Source: Hydractinia symbiolongicarpus
Lineage: Eukaryota; Cnidaria; Hydrozoa; Anthoathecata; Hydractiniidae
Length of the DNA: 64,000 nucleotides
NCBI RefSeq assembly: GCF_029227915.1
Contig: NC_079878.1
Coordinates: forward strand, 930,001-994,000
Direction: 5' to 3'
In this document: positions 24,901-35,419 of the stretch, in pieces
How the letters are laid out: each line of letters opens with the position of its first letter
How positions within the stretch are numbered: the stretch's first letter is position 1
The notes under the pieces: model-generated
Told to the model about the DNA's origin: nothing
What the model saw: the letters and a program-made list of their open reading frames with translations, nothing else
The model's database searches: none
Translations under genes and position numbers: made by a program

Positions 24901-27900
24901 ATGATGAAGGCGATAAATGTCCTTTATTGAATGATGACGATTTGGATAAATCGTTTGAATGTAAGAAAGATGAAATGGTCATACCAGACGACAGTGCAGA
25001 AAATAAAATGATATTTACATGCCAGCCAAGCAAAGGTAACAAGTTACTTTATTCAATCATCTCAATGTTCGCGAAAAATATGCAAAAAGTTCATTAGAAC
25101 ATCTATATTTTAGTGTCGCCATTTTGTAAAATAAATTATTACTTAAAAATTTATTTTATAGCTAAGACGATCAAAAACATCGAACAAAAAGACGATGAAC
25201 TATCGTCCTATGAAGACAGCAACTTTAAATTGTTATCAAATCCATCATCACTGTGTAAAAAGTTATCCCCTCTCTCAATATCAAAGAATAGACTGGGAAA
25301 ACTTCCACCATTGAATCATAAACAAGATAGCAGTGTGTTTGACCTTCCACCACTACCTGTAACTGGTTCGTCGTCAACTTTGATAAACAACAAAGATTCT
25401 GCAACTCAAGAATGTCAACTGCTTGCTGAAAACACAGATAATGACAATTCCACAAAAGATGAATTCAATGATGCTTCGAAAGGTGGCAATATTGATATTT
25501 TTATGTCAACAAGCAACGATGTCGAAGCGGATGCTAATTTATCAATGGAAAAACAACATGAAGTTGACAGTGATGCATCAACAAGTGAGACAGGATTAAT
25601 ACAACCAATTGCTGGAAGCCTCAATATGTTTTTAGCTCCACAGTCAAAAAATGATAAATTTGATGAAAGTATCAGTGAAGAGATTGGAGAAGAATGTGAA
25701 GAATCTGTAGCAAGTGACATTTCTACTTCTTTCAAAGAAGATGAAGTTGACATTTGTCCTTCATCGAATGATGACGATTTGAATGAATCGTTTGAAATTG
25801 AAGATGATGAAATGGTCATTCCAGACAACAGTGTGGAGGATAAAAAGATTGACATCTGTCAATCAAATGAAAGTAAATATTTTTGACTTAGCTACTATGA
25901 ACAACCAAACCTTCATGTTCTTACTTAAAAAATTAATCTTATATTAAGATTTAAACGAATTCCATGAATTACAGATAGAACTGTTATTTTATAGGAAAAC
26001 TTACGGTAAACATCAAAGAAGATAAAACTGAAAACCAAAGTTTACATTCTTCTAAAAATGATGAAGGCGACAAATGTCCTTTATTGAATGATGACAATTT
26101 CGATAAATCGTTTGAAATTAAGAAAGATAAAATGGTCATTCCAGACAATAGCGTAAAAGATATAGTGATTGACAACTGCCAATCAAAAAAGGGTAAGAAA
26201 CGTCTTGCCTCACACAAATAAGCATAGAAAACTCTATAATAGTGTGCAAAAATTATTTCAGCAATAAAAGTAAATTTTATTTACTATAGGCAATACCAAC
26301 AACAACATCGAACAAAAAGACGACATGTTATCGTCCTATGAAGATAGCAACTTTAAATTGTTATCAAATCCATCATCACTGTGTAAAAAGTTAGCACCTC
26401 TTTCAATATCAAAGAATAGATTGGGAAAACTTTCACCATTAAATCATAAACAAGATAGCAGTGTGTTTGACCTTCCACCACTACCTGTAACTGGTTCATC
26501 GTCAATGTTGATAAACAACAAAAATTCTGCAATTCAAGAATGTCAACCACTTGATGAAGTTTCAGATCATGACATATCGATTAAAGATGAATTCAATGAT
26601 GCTTCAAAAGGTGGCGATATTGACATTTTTATATCCACAAGCAACCATGTCGAAGTGGATGCTAATTCTACAATGAAAAAACAAGATGAAGTTGACAGTG
26701 ATGCATCAACAAGTGAGACAGGATTTATACAACCAATTGCTGGAAGCCTCAATATGTTTGCAGCTCCACAGTCAAAAAATGATAAATTTGATGAAAGTAT
26801 TAGTGAAGAGATTGGAGAAGAATGTGAAGAATCTGTAGCAAGTGACATTTCTACTTCTTTCAAAGAAGATGAAGTTGACATTTGTCCTTCATCGAATGAT
26901 GACGATTTGAATGAATCGTTTGAAATTGAAGATGATGAAATGGTCATTCCAGACAACAGTGTGGAGGATAAAAAGATTGACATCTGTCAATCAATTGAAA
27001 GTAAATATTTTTGACTTAGCTACTATGAACAACCAAACCTTTATGTTCTTACTTAAACAATTAATCTTACATCAAGATTTAAACGAATTCCATGAATTAC
27101 AGATAGAAATGTTATTTTATAGGAAAACTTACGGTAAACATCAAAGAAGGTAAAAATGAAAACCAAAGTTCACATTCTTCTAAAAATGATGAAGGCGACA
27201 AATGTCCTTTATTGAATGATGACGATTTGGATAAATCGTTTGAATGTAAGAAATATGAAATGGTCATTCCAGACGACAGTGCAGAAAATAAAATGATATT
27301 TACATGCCAGCCAAGCAAAGGTAACAAGTTACTTTATTCAATCATCTCAATGTTCGCGAAAAATATGCAAAAAGTTCATTAGAACATCTATATTTTAGTG
27401 TCGCCATTTTGTAAAATAAATTATTACTTAAATTTTTTTTTTATAGCTAAGACGATCAAAAACATCGAACAAAAAGACGATGAACTATCGTCCTATGAAG
27501 ACAGCAACTTTAAATTGTTATCAAATCCATCATCACTGTGTAAAAAGTTATCCCCTCTTCCAATATTAAAGAATAGGCTGGGAAAACTTCCACCATTAAA
27601 TCATAAACGAGAAAGCAGTGTGTTTGACCTTCCACCACTACCTGTAACTGGTTCATCGTCATCTTTGATAAACAACAAAAATTCTGCAATTCAAGAATGT
27701 CAACCACTTAATAAAGTTTCAGACCATGAAAAGTCGATTAAAGATGAATTCAATGATACTTCGAAAGGTGGCGATATTGACATTTTTATGTCAACAAGCA
27801 ACCATGTCGAAGCGGATGCTAATTCATCAATGGAAAAACAAGATAAAGTTGACAGTGATGCATCAACAAGTGAGACAGGATTTATACAACCAATTGCTGG

Positions 27901-29854
27901 AAGCCTCAATATGTTTGCAGCTCCACAGTCAAAAAATGATAAATTTGATGAAAGTATTAGTGAAGAGATTGGAGAAGAATGTGAAGAATCTGTAGCAAGT
28001 GACATTTCTACTTCTTTCAAAGAAGATGAAGTTGACATTTGTCCTTCATCGGATGATGACGATTTAAATAAATCGTTTGAAATTGAAGATGACGAAATGG
28101 TCATTCCAGACAATAGTGCAGATAACAAAATGATTTTGACATGTCAGCCAAGTAAAGGTAACAAGTTACTTCATTCAAGTATCTTAATGTTTGCAAAAAT
28201 ATTATGCAACAAGTTTATTAGAACCATTGTATGTTAGTGTCGCCATTTTGTAAGATAAAATGTTATTTAAAAAATTTACCTTGTAGGTAAGACGATCAGA
28301 AACATCGAACAAAGAGACGATGAACTATCGTCCTATGAAGACAGCAACTTTAAATTGTTATCAAATCCATCATCACTGTGTAAAAAGTTAACACCTCTTC
28401 CACCATTAAATAATAGATTGGGAAAACTTTCACCATTGAATCATAAACGAGATAGCAGTGTGTTTGACCTTCCACCACTACCTGTAACTGGTTCATCGTC
28501 AATGTTGATAAACAACAAAGATTCTGCAACTCAAGAATGTCAACCGCTTGATGACGATGACAGTAACAATGATGATGATGACGTCAATTTTGATGACATT
28601 GATGCGTTGCTGTTGGATTTAGATGAATTTGATTCGAAACGAGCTAATAAAAACCCAAAAGCTTATTGAAAATCAGAAGTTCGAACTTTAAAAAAATCAA
28701 CTCCGTATATTTGTTTGTCTCATGTTAGTGTTGTGACGTCATATATGTTGTGCTGTTTTAAAAATTGGGTCTAAAAAATACAAAAAATATATTTATTTAT
28801 TTATTTATTGCTAAACTTGTGCTTGTTTTTCATGCGATTAAAATTTGGATACACCAAACTGAATTCTGTGAAATTTAAGCAAGCTTTTCGTATTCATTTT
28901 TTAATAGTTTATTGAGATTATGCAATGTGGAACTTTTAGATATGCATGCAATGGAATTAACTACACCTATTTTGGTTCATCATTATGTAGATTTTTAATA
29001 ATAAAGCAGCACTGTATTTCTGAAATAAAAAAAATACGCTGAGAAAAAAAACCCTGGGAAAGAAGCTGGTATAAGGACTAATAATAAAATGTCAAGTATT
29101 TTAAGTAAAAGTAAGTAATATTAATGTATGATCAAAAAAGTTAAATGAAAGAACTCGAGATCTGAACCATTGACCTGTACTTCCGAAGCCATTATAAGGG
29201 AAGATAACAGTTATTTGCAACCTCTTTCCCAAGTCCTCTATTTCTCTATTTGAGAATTGTGAAAGGGTGAATATTTATTGTTTTAGAAAAAAAACTCTTT
29301 ATGAGTGAAGATCTCGTAAACTCGTTCTTATGGGCTTAAACTTTTGTTACGAACGTTGGCAATGTACTGAAGTAATCGCTGTTGACGTATTTGACAAAAG
29401 TCCATGTTGCTATAAACTTCTCAGAAAATCTTCACGTCTCGTAATTTTTTTCTTTTCTAAAATCCACCATCTCCGTTATCTTTTTCCCTCCGTGTTAATT
29501 CCCTGTCACGAGCTAAGGTCTTTAACGTAGGGAGAAATTCCATCATAACGAAGGAGCGAGGGAGTTTATTATTATTTAGAAAAAAAATACGATATCATGT
29601 CAAGTTTTCTGCTTTTTCTTTATTTAAGAACGCGAAACCAGTACTAGTATTTCTAAACTTAAAGACGAAACAAATATAAAACAAAATCTATACAAATATA
29701 CACTATTTCCATTACAGAGAGTGTGTCCATTTATTTAAAAGCTCTGTGTCAAAACATTATAATATTAAGTACGAGTACAAGTGGAAAATATTTTACCTGT
29801 AATAATTCCAAACAGACATAGAGTAAACACACAGATTCTTAACATGTTTGTCAT
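18913..29854 (-). CDS. Secreted Cys-rich protein with two 8-Cys modules
   Basis: Three exons on the minus strand: 29854-29797 (signal peptide), 19882-19637 and 19058-18913. All junctions are phase 1 and the total is 450 nt, i.e. 149 residues plus stop. Exon 1 encodes a hydrophobic leader ending ITA, with a plausible signal-peptidase site right at the junction. The mature chain has two homologous modules, each with eight Cys. Each carries GKCxC, then TGPN, then VEADxCLxxC. The second module is split by the intron at 19636-19059 and is followed by one extra Cys. Exons 2 and 3 are well supported. Joining them to exon 1 across about 9.9 kb rests on phase, leader quality and arithmetic only. I recognise no named family; the C-x-C and G spacing is vaguely EGF-like. 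No activity is claimed. The coiled-coil gene on the plus strand lies entirely in intron 1. Confidence 0.6.
19883..20790. other. Non-coding stretch between Cys-rich exon and coiled-coil gene
   Basis: No exon is recognised. Near 20105-20160 a TTTAGTGGTTATGCAGTGCG segment resembles a tRNA A-box region, perhaps a SINE scrap. The rest is unremarkable. Confidence 0.5.
20799..20879 (+). promoter_or_regulatory. CCAAT/CRE cluster before the coiled-coil gene
   Basis: Two perfect CRE palindromes TGACGTCA (20820-20827 and 20872-20879) and two CCAAT boxes (20799-20803 and 20841-20845) lie within 81 bp, ending about 107 bp before the first ATG at 20987. CCAAT boxes bind NF-Y, and CREs bind CREB/ATF/CREM in animals. 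The density suggests the core promoter. Isolated CREs also occur at 10683 and 28734. Confidence 0.65.
20987..28669 (+). CDS. Coiled-coil protein with exon-duplicated acidic tail
   Basis: Ten coding exons: 20987-23706, 23834-24378, 24485-24715, 24838-25035, 25162-25872, 25995-26192, 26290-27000, 27123-27320, 27447-28157, 28287-28669. They total 6606 nt, 2201 residues plus stop. Start: the frame is open upstream (from about 20942) but the first ATG is 20987. Residues about 18-42 form a Cys/His cluster (CxxC, then Cys, His, Cys-His) resembling a zinc-binding knot; a second CxC...CxxC group follows near residue 110-130. Residues about 130-905 are near-continuous Glu/Lys-rich coiled coil. The remaining 1290 residues are acidic and Ser/Asp-rich, built from repeated exons. 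The module EVDICPSSNDDDLNESFEI plus MVIPDNS recurs in exons 2-9. The longer exons add a Pro-rich block (VFDLPPLPVTGSSS). The C-terminus is acidic with LLLDLDEF. I do not recognise the family; a cytoskeletal or nuclear scaffold is only a guess. Confidence 0.85.
24485..28440 (+). repeat. Tandem 1.13-1.16 kb genomic repeat carrying exon pairs
   Basis: A unit made of a 198-nt exon, an intron, a 711-nt exon and an intron is repeated three times, starting at 24838, 25995 and 27123, with further partial copies at both edges. Exons 24838-25035, 25995-26192 and 27123-27320 are each exactly 198 nt. Exons 25162-25872, 26290-27000 and 27447-28157 are each exactly 711 nt. Introns are also near-identical: the intron after each AGTAAATATTTTTGACTTAG donor matches over more than 100 nt. 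The duplication is therefore recent or homogenised. Confidence 0.95.
28670..29796. other. 3' flank of coiled-coil gene
   Basis: No coding exon is seen. It holds a perfect CRE (28734-28741) in the presumed 3' UTR, a TTTA repeat near 28790-28808 and the AATAAA at 29000. Short open frames here lack any protein character. Confidence 0.5.
29000..29005 (+). terminator. Poly(A) signal AATAAA after coiled-coil gene
   Basis: AATAAA about 330 nt downstream of the stop at 28669, the first canonical signal in the 3' flank that I see. It is the likely 3' end of that transcript. Confidence 0.5.
29797..29854 (-). other. Signal-peptide exon of the Cys-rich gene
   Basis: On the minus strand an ATG at 29854-29852 opens 19 codons of a typical leader (MTNMLRICVF, then a Leu/Phe/Ile-rich core). 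It ends one base into a codon at a CAG|GTAAAA donor. The next exon (19882) begins with two bases that complete Ala and then runs in frame. The assignment could be wrong if another secreted gene uses this leader, but no other acceptor candidate was found. Confidence 0.55.
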
Positions 29855-31640
29855 TGTCAATAATATTCTTGATGTTGTAAAACATTGTTGTTATTTGCTT
29901 AAAAAGTTTAACACATCAATTAAACGTTATATAACATAAAGCTATTGTTTATATAATTGTGTATTTTCATGTGTTTTTTCTCTGGATGACATTATTAAGC
30001 AGGAAACTATTTTGAATGTTTTTTTGTTTTCCGTGTTAGGTTCAGTTTCCCTTCTCAAAACGGTAATTAATGGCTAGGGAGGCAACATTAATTATTTCCT
30101 TAAACTTTAAAAGAAAGAATCCTTATCTGGCGGAATAAGATCATTTATGTTAATAAAAAAAATTTGTTCTAATGATTTTAATTTTCAGGATCAATGCATA
30201 TATACATGTTTAAAATATATCTAAAGATGTATTGAGTTAAAAAATACATGTTTTTAAGACATCCTCATCCCCAGGGCTTTTCTCAAGAAAATATCTAGCG
30301 CTGCCCTTAGAGGACCTTTAATACATCGAATCAACGAACTTTCGAAAAACGCTCCACCACAGCGTCGGTAATAAATATTTTTCACCAAGAAAAAATTCGC
30401 CACTTTTTATCAGGCTGTATATGAAAGATTGTCCGGTTTCCTTTAGTTTGCTTTATTCACACTAGTATATTGGAACTAGAATAGAAGTATAATGTATTAT
30501 AAGCTTAATCAATCTAGTATAATTTAAACTGGTGCGTCCTCGTCATTTATTAGCAAATTCATTTTGCTCCACTGACTTTCCGTCTTAATTTATTGACTGT
30601 TGATTTCTTTTGACTCGATCATGATGGCTTGATAATTCTCCGTATCGTTATCGCCATCTTAATTATCGACAATTGAGAGATTTTTACTGTACTTATAAGT
30701 ATAAAAATTAAGCATGAATTCTTTCATTGTATCAACATGTCAATATAAAGCGATGTCTTTGAAAGATTTTTTTCTGCTTGAATCACACTGAGGAAAAGCG
30801 CTAACTGATCGTGCATTTATTTTGGTCACGTGACCAAGTTTTTTTCTATCAGCTAGTATCAACAACATATTTAAACTTTAAACACAGTTGCCTGCTATGA
30901 CGTAGGTTCTAACCAATCACATTGCGCGATATTCAGAAATATTGATGCCGCCCTTTTACCCGGGTAATAATCCGTATTAAAGGAGGTCCTACTATGGTTG
31001 GGACCGATGGGGTACGAAAATGTTTAAACTTTCGTCCCCCTAGATTGGCTAAAACATACTTCAAATTTTGAAATATTGCGGTCGAAAGCCTTAACAAAAT
31101 ACAGGAGATTATGTATAGAAATATAGAAACGCCATATTTTATGTAAGATATATTTTAAAAATAAGCAATTGTAACATCGAAACAAAATAAAGATAATGCA
31201 GAGAAATGCTATAGTATATGTCAACTACCAGTCCTCCTTTGTACATTTTCCGAATACATGCTTTCTGTTGTCGTGCGATTGAACAAATGCGTTGGCAATT
31301 TTGATCAGGTCTAGTTGTCAGTCCTATCTTTCTGGAAATTAAAATCGAGATAGAGTTGAAACGAGCTGGAAGCATTGTTGATCTCATACAGAGCATATGT
31401 ATGTATTGATCAATTAATAATTGATTAAAACATATGATAACCTTATAAAAAACATCACTTCTTGGCAAAAAAGTGAAAAACTAGACCCTATATGTTGAAC
31501 AAGTCCACGGTAATATACAGCAAGCAAGACACAACCTCGCCCCAGGGTCTTGTGGCCCCTGAGCCCTTATAACGAAGTGGCCAGCTATTATAAGCTTCAT
31601 CAACAAGGCAAAATGCACTGGGAACGAGGCTGGCAAATAC
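29855..31640. other. Intergenic AT-rich stretch
   Basis: No gene recognised. It contains the E-box/CCAAT group near 30822-30917. Presumably the 5' flank of the Cys-rich gene begins here. Confidence 0.5.
30822..30917. promoter_or_regulatory. Promoter-like E-box palindrome, CRE half-site and CCAAT
   Basis: A perfect 16-bp palindrome TTGGTCACGTGACCAA (30822-30837) centres on GTCACGTGAC, the form preferred by USF and MiT/TFE factors. About 60-80 bp on are TGACGTAG (about 30898) and CCAAT (30913-30917). No start site or first exon could be attached. The nearest gene start is the minus-strand leader exon about 1 kb away. Confidence 0.4.
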
Positions 31641-31649
31641 AGTAACGTT

Positions 31650-31895
31650 TCATTAAAAATAAAGGAAGATTTTGGAAAGTATGCCTTAATCCATGGGACT
31701 CTAAATCCGCCATCGATAGTGTATACAAAATATTTACTCAAGAGAACAACCGTTAATGGATGGAAAGAGAGTTGCGAAAGGAACAAAAATAACCAGCTCA
31801 TTGCACTAACCCAAACAAAAGGAAGACCAAAGTGGATGATGAAACGTTGAAAAAAATCAAAGATATTATCGTTGGTTCACGCAGCATGTTGGTTT
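31650..31895 (+). pseudogene. Decayed DNA-transposon protein fragment
   Basis: One plus-strand frame reads EDFGKYALIHG, later TTVNGWKESCERNKN, then TKGRPKW. After a frameshift it continues with DDETLKKIKDII. This order (KYA...G, TV..WK, KGRP, then LD/ET..KI) resembles the N-terminal DNA-binding region of transposase-like ORFs common in invertebrate genomes. Stops and frameshifts make it non-functional. Family not determined. Confidence 0.4.
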
Positions 31896-32370
31896 TTGCC
31901 TACCTAACTTATCTACCTAACTTGGTCCGATTATAAGAAAAGAGTTAGCTTATTCAAGAAGCTAATTTTTCCAATCTTAAATACAAATAGAATGAGCTTG
32001 GATACCCAAAGGAGCAGTATTCATAAACTATAGGGGATACTTTCAATGGTCAAAATAACGTTGATATAGAGAAATTGTGCTTGGAAGACGATAGTGAGCT
32101 GGTTATCGTCCTGCATAACTTAACTAATAAGTCCTAGCCCCTTGATATTTTGATTAATCAGCAAGCAAAGAAGTTTGTCTCTCATAAATTCAACACGTGG
32201 TAAGCAGGTCGTGTTAGCGAGCAGTTGAAGAAATGTATGGCTCCTTTTACTGATGAGGTACACTAACTGCCACCCTGTCATGTTTTCATTTGAAAAATTA
32301 CAAATTAAAAAACGTATATATTTATGATTAAGTACGGCAGCTTGCACCGGTTAAGAACAGGGCAGAAAAT

Positions 32371-32605
32371 ACATAATCAGGGCAACATAATCAGGACAGG
32401 CCGGCTTATTACTCAAAAAATATTATTTGGCACTTATAAAAGGGACATATAATCAGGGCAGGCCAGTTTATATACGACAGTGTAATATTATTTCTCATTT
32501 ATTATAGAACGAACATAATCGGGGCAGGCCGACTTATGTATGACACAGTCAAATATTATTCGAGACTTATAGAACGAACGTAATCGGGGCCGACCGCTTT
32601 TATAT
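32371..32605. repeat. 65-bp degenerate minisatellite, about four copies
   Basis: The motif AATCGGGGCAGGCC (variants AATCAGGGCAGGCC, AATCAGGACAGGCC) recurs at 32389, 32451, 32517 and 32582, spaced 62, 66 and 65 bp. The linker contains ATATTATT and ACTTATAGAACGAAC. Related ATAATC...GG words continue to about 33050. Confidence 0.85.
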
Positions 32606-33370
32606 CATTCGTCATCACTTCTGACAAGCGAATAGCCCTGGTGGCAAAGTTGTTGTTGCTCTCAAATGAAACGAAATTTCGCGGCAAATACTAAATTTTG
32701 GGATTCGCAAGTTTAATAACTTTTCACCAAACTTAATTCCCGCAAAAAGAATAATTTAGGTTCCGTGAAATTTAGTTACTTCAAAGTATATTATGCTGAA
32801 ATGTATTTACTACAAGATTAGTTTTAAACTAAGAATTACGTCGAGACTTTTTTCTTCCGCCATCTCTAGTTTTTAGGGGTGTTCTATCTTCCAGAGAATG
32901 TTTAATTCACAAAAGTTCGAAGAAAATGCCAATCACAACCTGCCTGGCCAGCCATTATATCAGCGTTCATAATCCGGTCACCACTACATAACCAGTGCAA
33001 AAAAAAACATAATCAGATTATGTGTATAATCCGGCTGTCCCGGTTGTAAACAGGCCGTTTTCGCAATCTGGGCAGAACAGCTTTATGTAACGATTACACA
33101 TGCGTGGCCCCGCGCCCCATAACAGTAAATTTGGGTTTAAATTTATATTTTTTTATTAACGGTATGACCACGATTTTAAAATTTAGCGCGAATGAAAATG
33201 GCGATATAGTTCAAAAAATCAAAATAGTGCCAGGTAATCTTTTCAGTTTTTTAAATAATTATTTTGTTTAAAATGCTGCAAACTCTAAATAAATTCTACA
33301 ATGGTTATGCAAACCCTACATCATTTGATGAGAAACATCTCTTGTGTCTTGTGCACATAGCTAAGTACTA

Positions 33371-33450
33371 GAGCTAGCTAGCTAGCTAGCTAGCTATAGA
33401 TAAAGAAACTTTGATTGATTGTACACAACTAGCTAGCTAGTGTTGCTAGC
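33371..33450. repeat. (GCTA)n microsatellite
   Basis: A pure GCTA run at 33372-33396 and a second interrupted one at about 33427-33450. Confidence 0.95.
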
Positions 33451-33978
33451 TACAACATTGCTTGACACAATTTGTACTTGGAATCCAAACTCCTGCATTG
33501 TATCAGATGTTACTCTGGACAAGTTGAAATTAATCAAGAGTGGTTTTTTAGTATGTGTGGCAGGCACACAAGTGCCCTAGAGGTGTGCTTGGTAATAAAT
33601 CTTGATATTTTGCTAAGGTTTTTTTTATTTAGAACATAAGTAACAGAATAACATATATACAGAATATTTAATAACCGAATGTAACAGGATGATATAATAA
33701 CAGAGTGATATACAAATACAGTGCTGCTTTACTTTTTTGCTGGTCATTCAACCTCTGCAACCAATGCATATTTCCATTGCAGTTTTATCTCATAAATTCT
33801 GTAATAGCTATCTATTCTAAAGTTTGCCAAACTTTATCATTTTTTTAATAGCAAACCTTACTGTAACCAATTTGTATGTATATGTGACGTGCTATTGCAG
33901 GGCTCTTCCAGAAAAACCTGCATTATAGGGTCAACATTAATTTCTTTCGAATTTCATGACAATCTTTTTACATATGTT

Positions 33979-34446
33979 ACGAGGGTGCCGATAAGCCGCA
34001 TACGCCGTAAAAAGTGCGGGTGTTTTCGGGTGAGTTCGGCGTTTTGAAAAAAATGTAAGAATTCGCCCGAAAAAACCCGCATAGGCCCGAATAATGCCCG
34101 AAAAAGAAAAAAAAACAGACACTAATGTGATTCAAAAAAACTATAAAAATTAAAATAAACTTACTATGTGGTAGTGAAGTTCTTAAAAGAACTGTTTTTG
34201 ATGGTTTTTGATAAAGTTTACTTTATAAATAACTTATATATAAACTATATTAGCTTCTTTCTCTTTAGGCGCCTTCTTCACAAATATCGTCCGCATGGTT
34301 TGTTACAAGGAATTGCATTTCGGGAATGTTCCAGGCGATTTCAGGAAAGTGCGGGTGATTTCGGGGGGCAAACGCCAATTTATTCGAAAAGTCGCCCGAA
34401 CTCGCCCGTATATATGCGGGCCTTTGCGGCTTATCGGCACCCTCTT
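33979..34446. mobile_element. 468-bp hAT-like MITE
   Basis: Perfect 20-bp terminal inverted repeats: GAGGGTGCCGATAAGCCGCA at 33981-34000 and its complement at 34425-34444. Both ends are flanked by the same 8-mer CATATGTT (33971-33978 and 34447-34454), a target-site duplication of the length made by hAT transposases. Two GC-rich subterminal blocks rich in CGCCCGAA / TTCGGGCG surround an AT-rich core. No transposase is encoded. It stands out from the AT-rich surroundings. Confidence 0.85.
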
Positions 34447-35419
34447 CATATGTTCTATTACATTTAACATAGCAAAATGATTTTAATGATAGGATTTAGA
34501 GTGACAATTTCTTATGGGATTTCTTATATATAAAATGCTATAAAAAATCCTAAAATGTCTTAATTTTATTGTAAAAGCTCCTGAGAATCTCCTATTTTTT
34601 AGGGACATTCATTTGTCAAACTCTAGGGACATTCTTTTGTCAAATTTTGTATTGTGGAACATAAGTCCAAAATATTTTTATTCCGCAAGTTCTGTAGCTA
34701 TTTGACAGATTAAAAGAAGGACCTGACAGGAATAAAAGAAGGACCACAATAAAAAAGTTGCTATTAATTTTAAAGGCATGTTATAATCGCAGTTATGGGA
34801 CAATATGGACAAGTGAATGTTACCATAGCCCTGGATTAACCCTAGTTATGTAGGAGGAAGAGGGGAGATAGCATATTTTGTGGACCATTTATTATTGCAG
34901 GGAGTTTTCTTTCTGAGCAAGGACCCTAATTGGGCTACATAGCTAAAAAATAAATTGGAGTTTCACCTTAAAAAGTCTTAATACTTTTTTATGGTACTAC
35001 ATACTTCAAGACATTTAATGTTAATATAAAAGACTGATTTTTTATTATTTCTTTAAATCACCAAACAGAATTGCCTTGCTAAGTGCCAAGATGAATCGAA
35101 AGGCCGTGGTGTAGCCTTGAAATAATACAAAGAAAATTTTTAAATATGTGTTTTTATTAAAGAAGAAATAATGACTATACACATGGTTAAGACCAGGTGG
35201 AAAATTATATTAAAATCTGCCTGTTATGGCTGAATAACATCTTGTTTTTTTTGCCCCTGTATTATCTGAATGTATGAGCCGTATCCCAAGTTGTTTGTAT
35301 TATGAACAACTGCTAAGTATGTCATTGAATCTAGTATTTAAGTGGCTGCTCTGTCTTTGGGCTTTATCTAATTGAATACCGTCCCTGTACAGATCTCATT
35401 TTACATTTTTAGATTAAAC

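Larger units (their letters stand above)
31900..35412. other. Repeat-rich region before the CENP-F gene
   Basis: No coding exon is seen. It holds a 65-bp minisatellite, GCTA microsatellites and an hAT-like MITE. A TTTAGCGCGAA (33182-33192), resembling an E2F site, lies about 40 bp before a CAG|GTAAT donor-like site (33233); this could mark a 5' non-coding exon of the downstream gene, but it is weak. The coding exon at 35420 opens after an acceptor at 35411-35412, so at least one upstream 5' UTR exon must exist. Confidence 0.5.

Noticed and set aside
29120-29215. Minus-strand GGTTCAGATCTCGAG as a tRNA B-box
   Set aside because: No A-box at the right distance and no cloverleaf; at most a SINE scrap.
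34168-34480. Plus-strand frames containing HRPHGLLQ and CRRFQES
   Set aside because: They lie inside the hAT-like MITE and run across its inverted repeat; open by chance in the GC-rich subterminal block.
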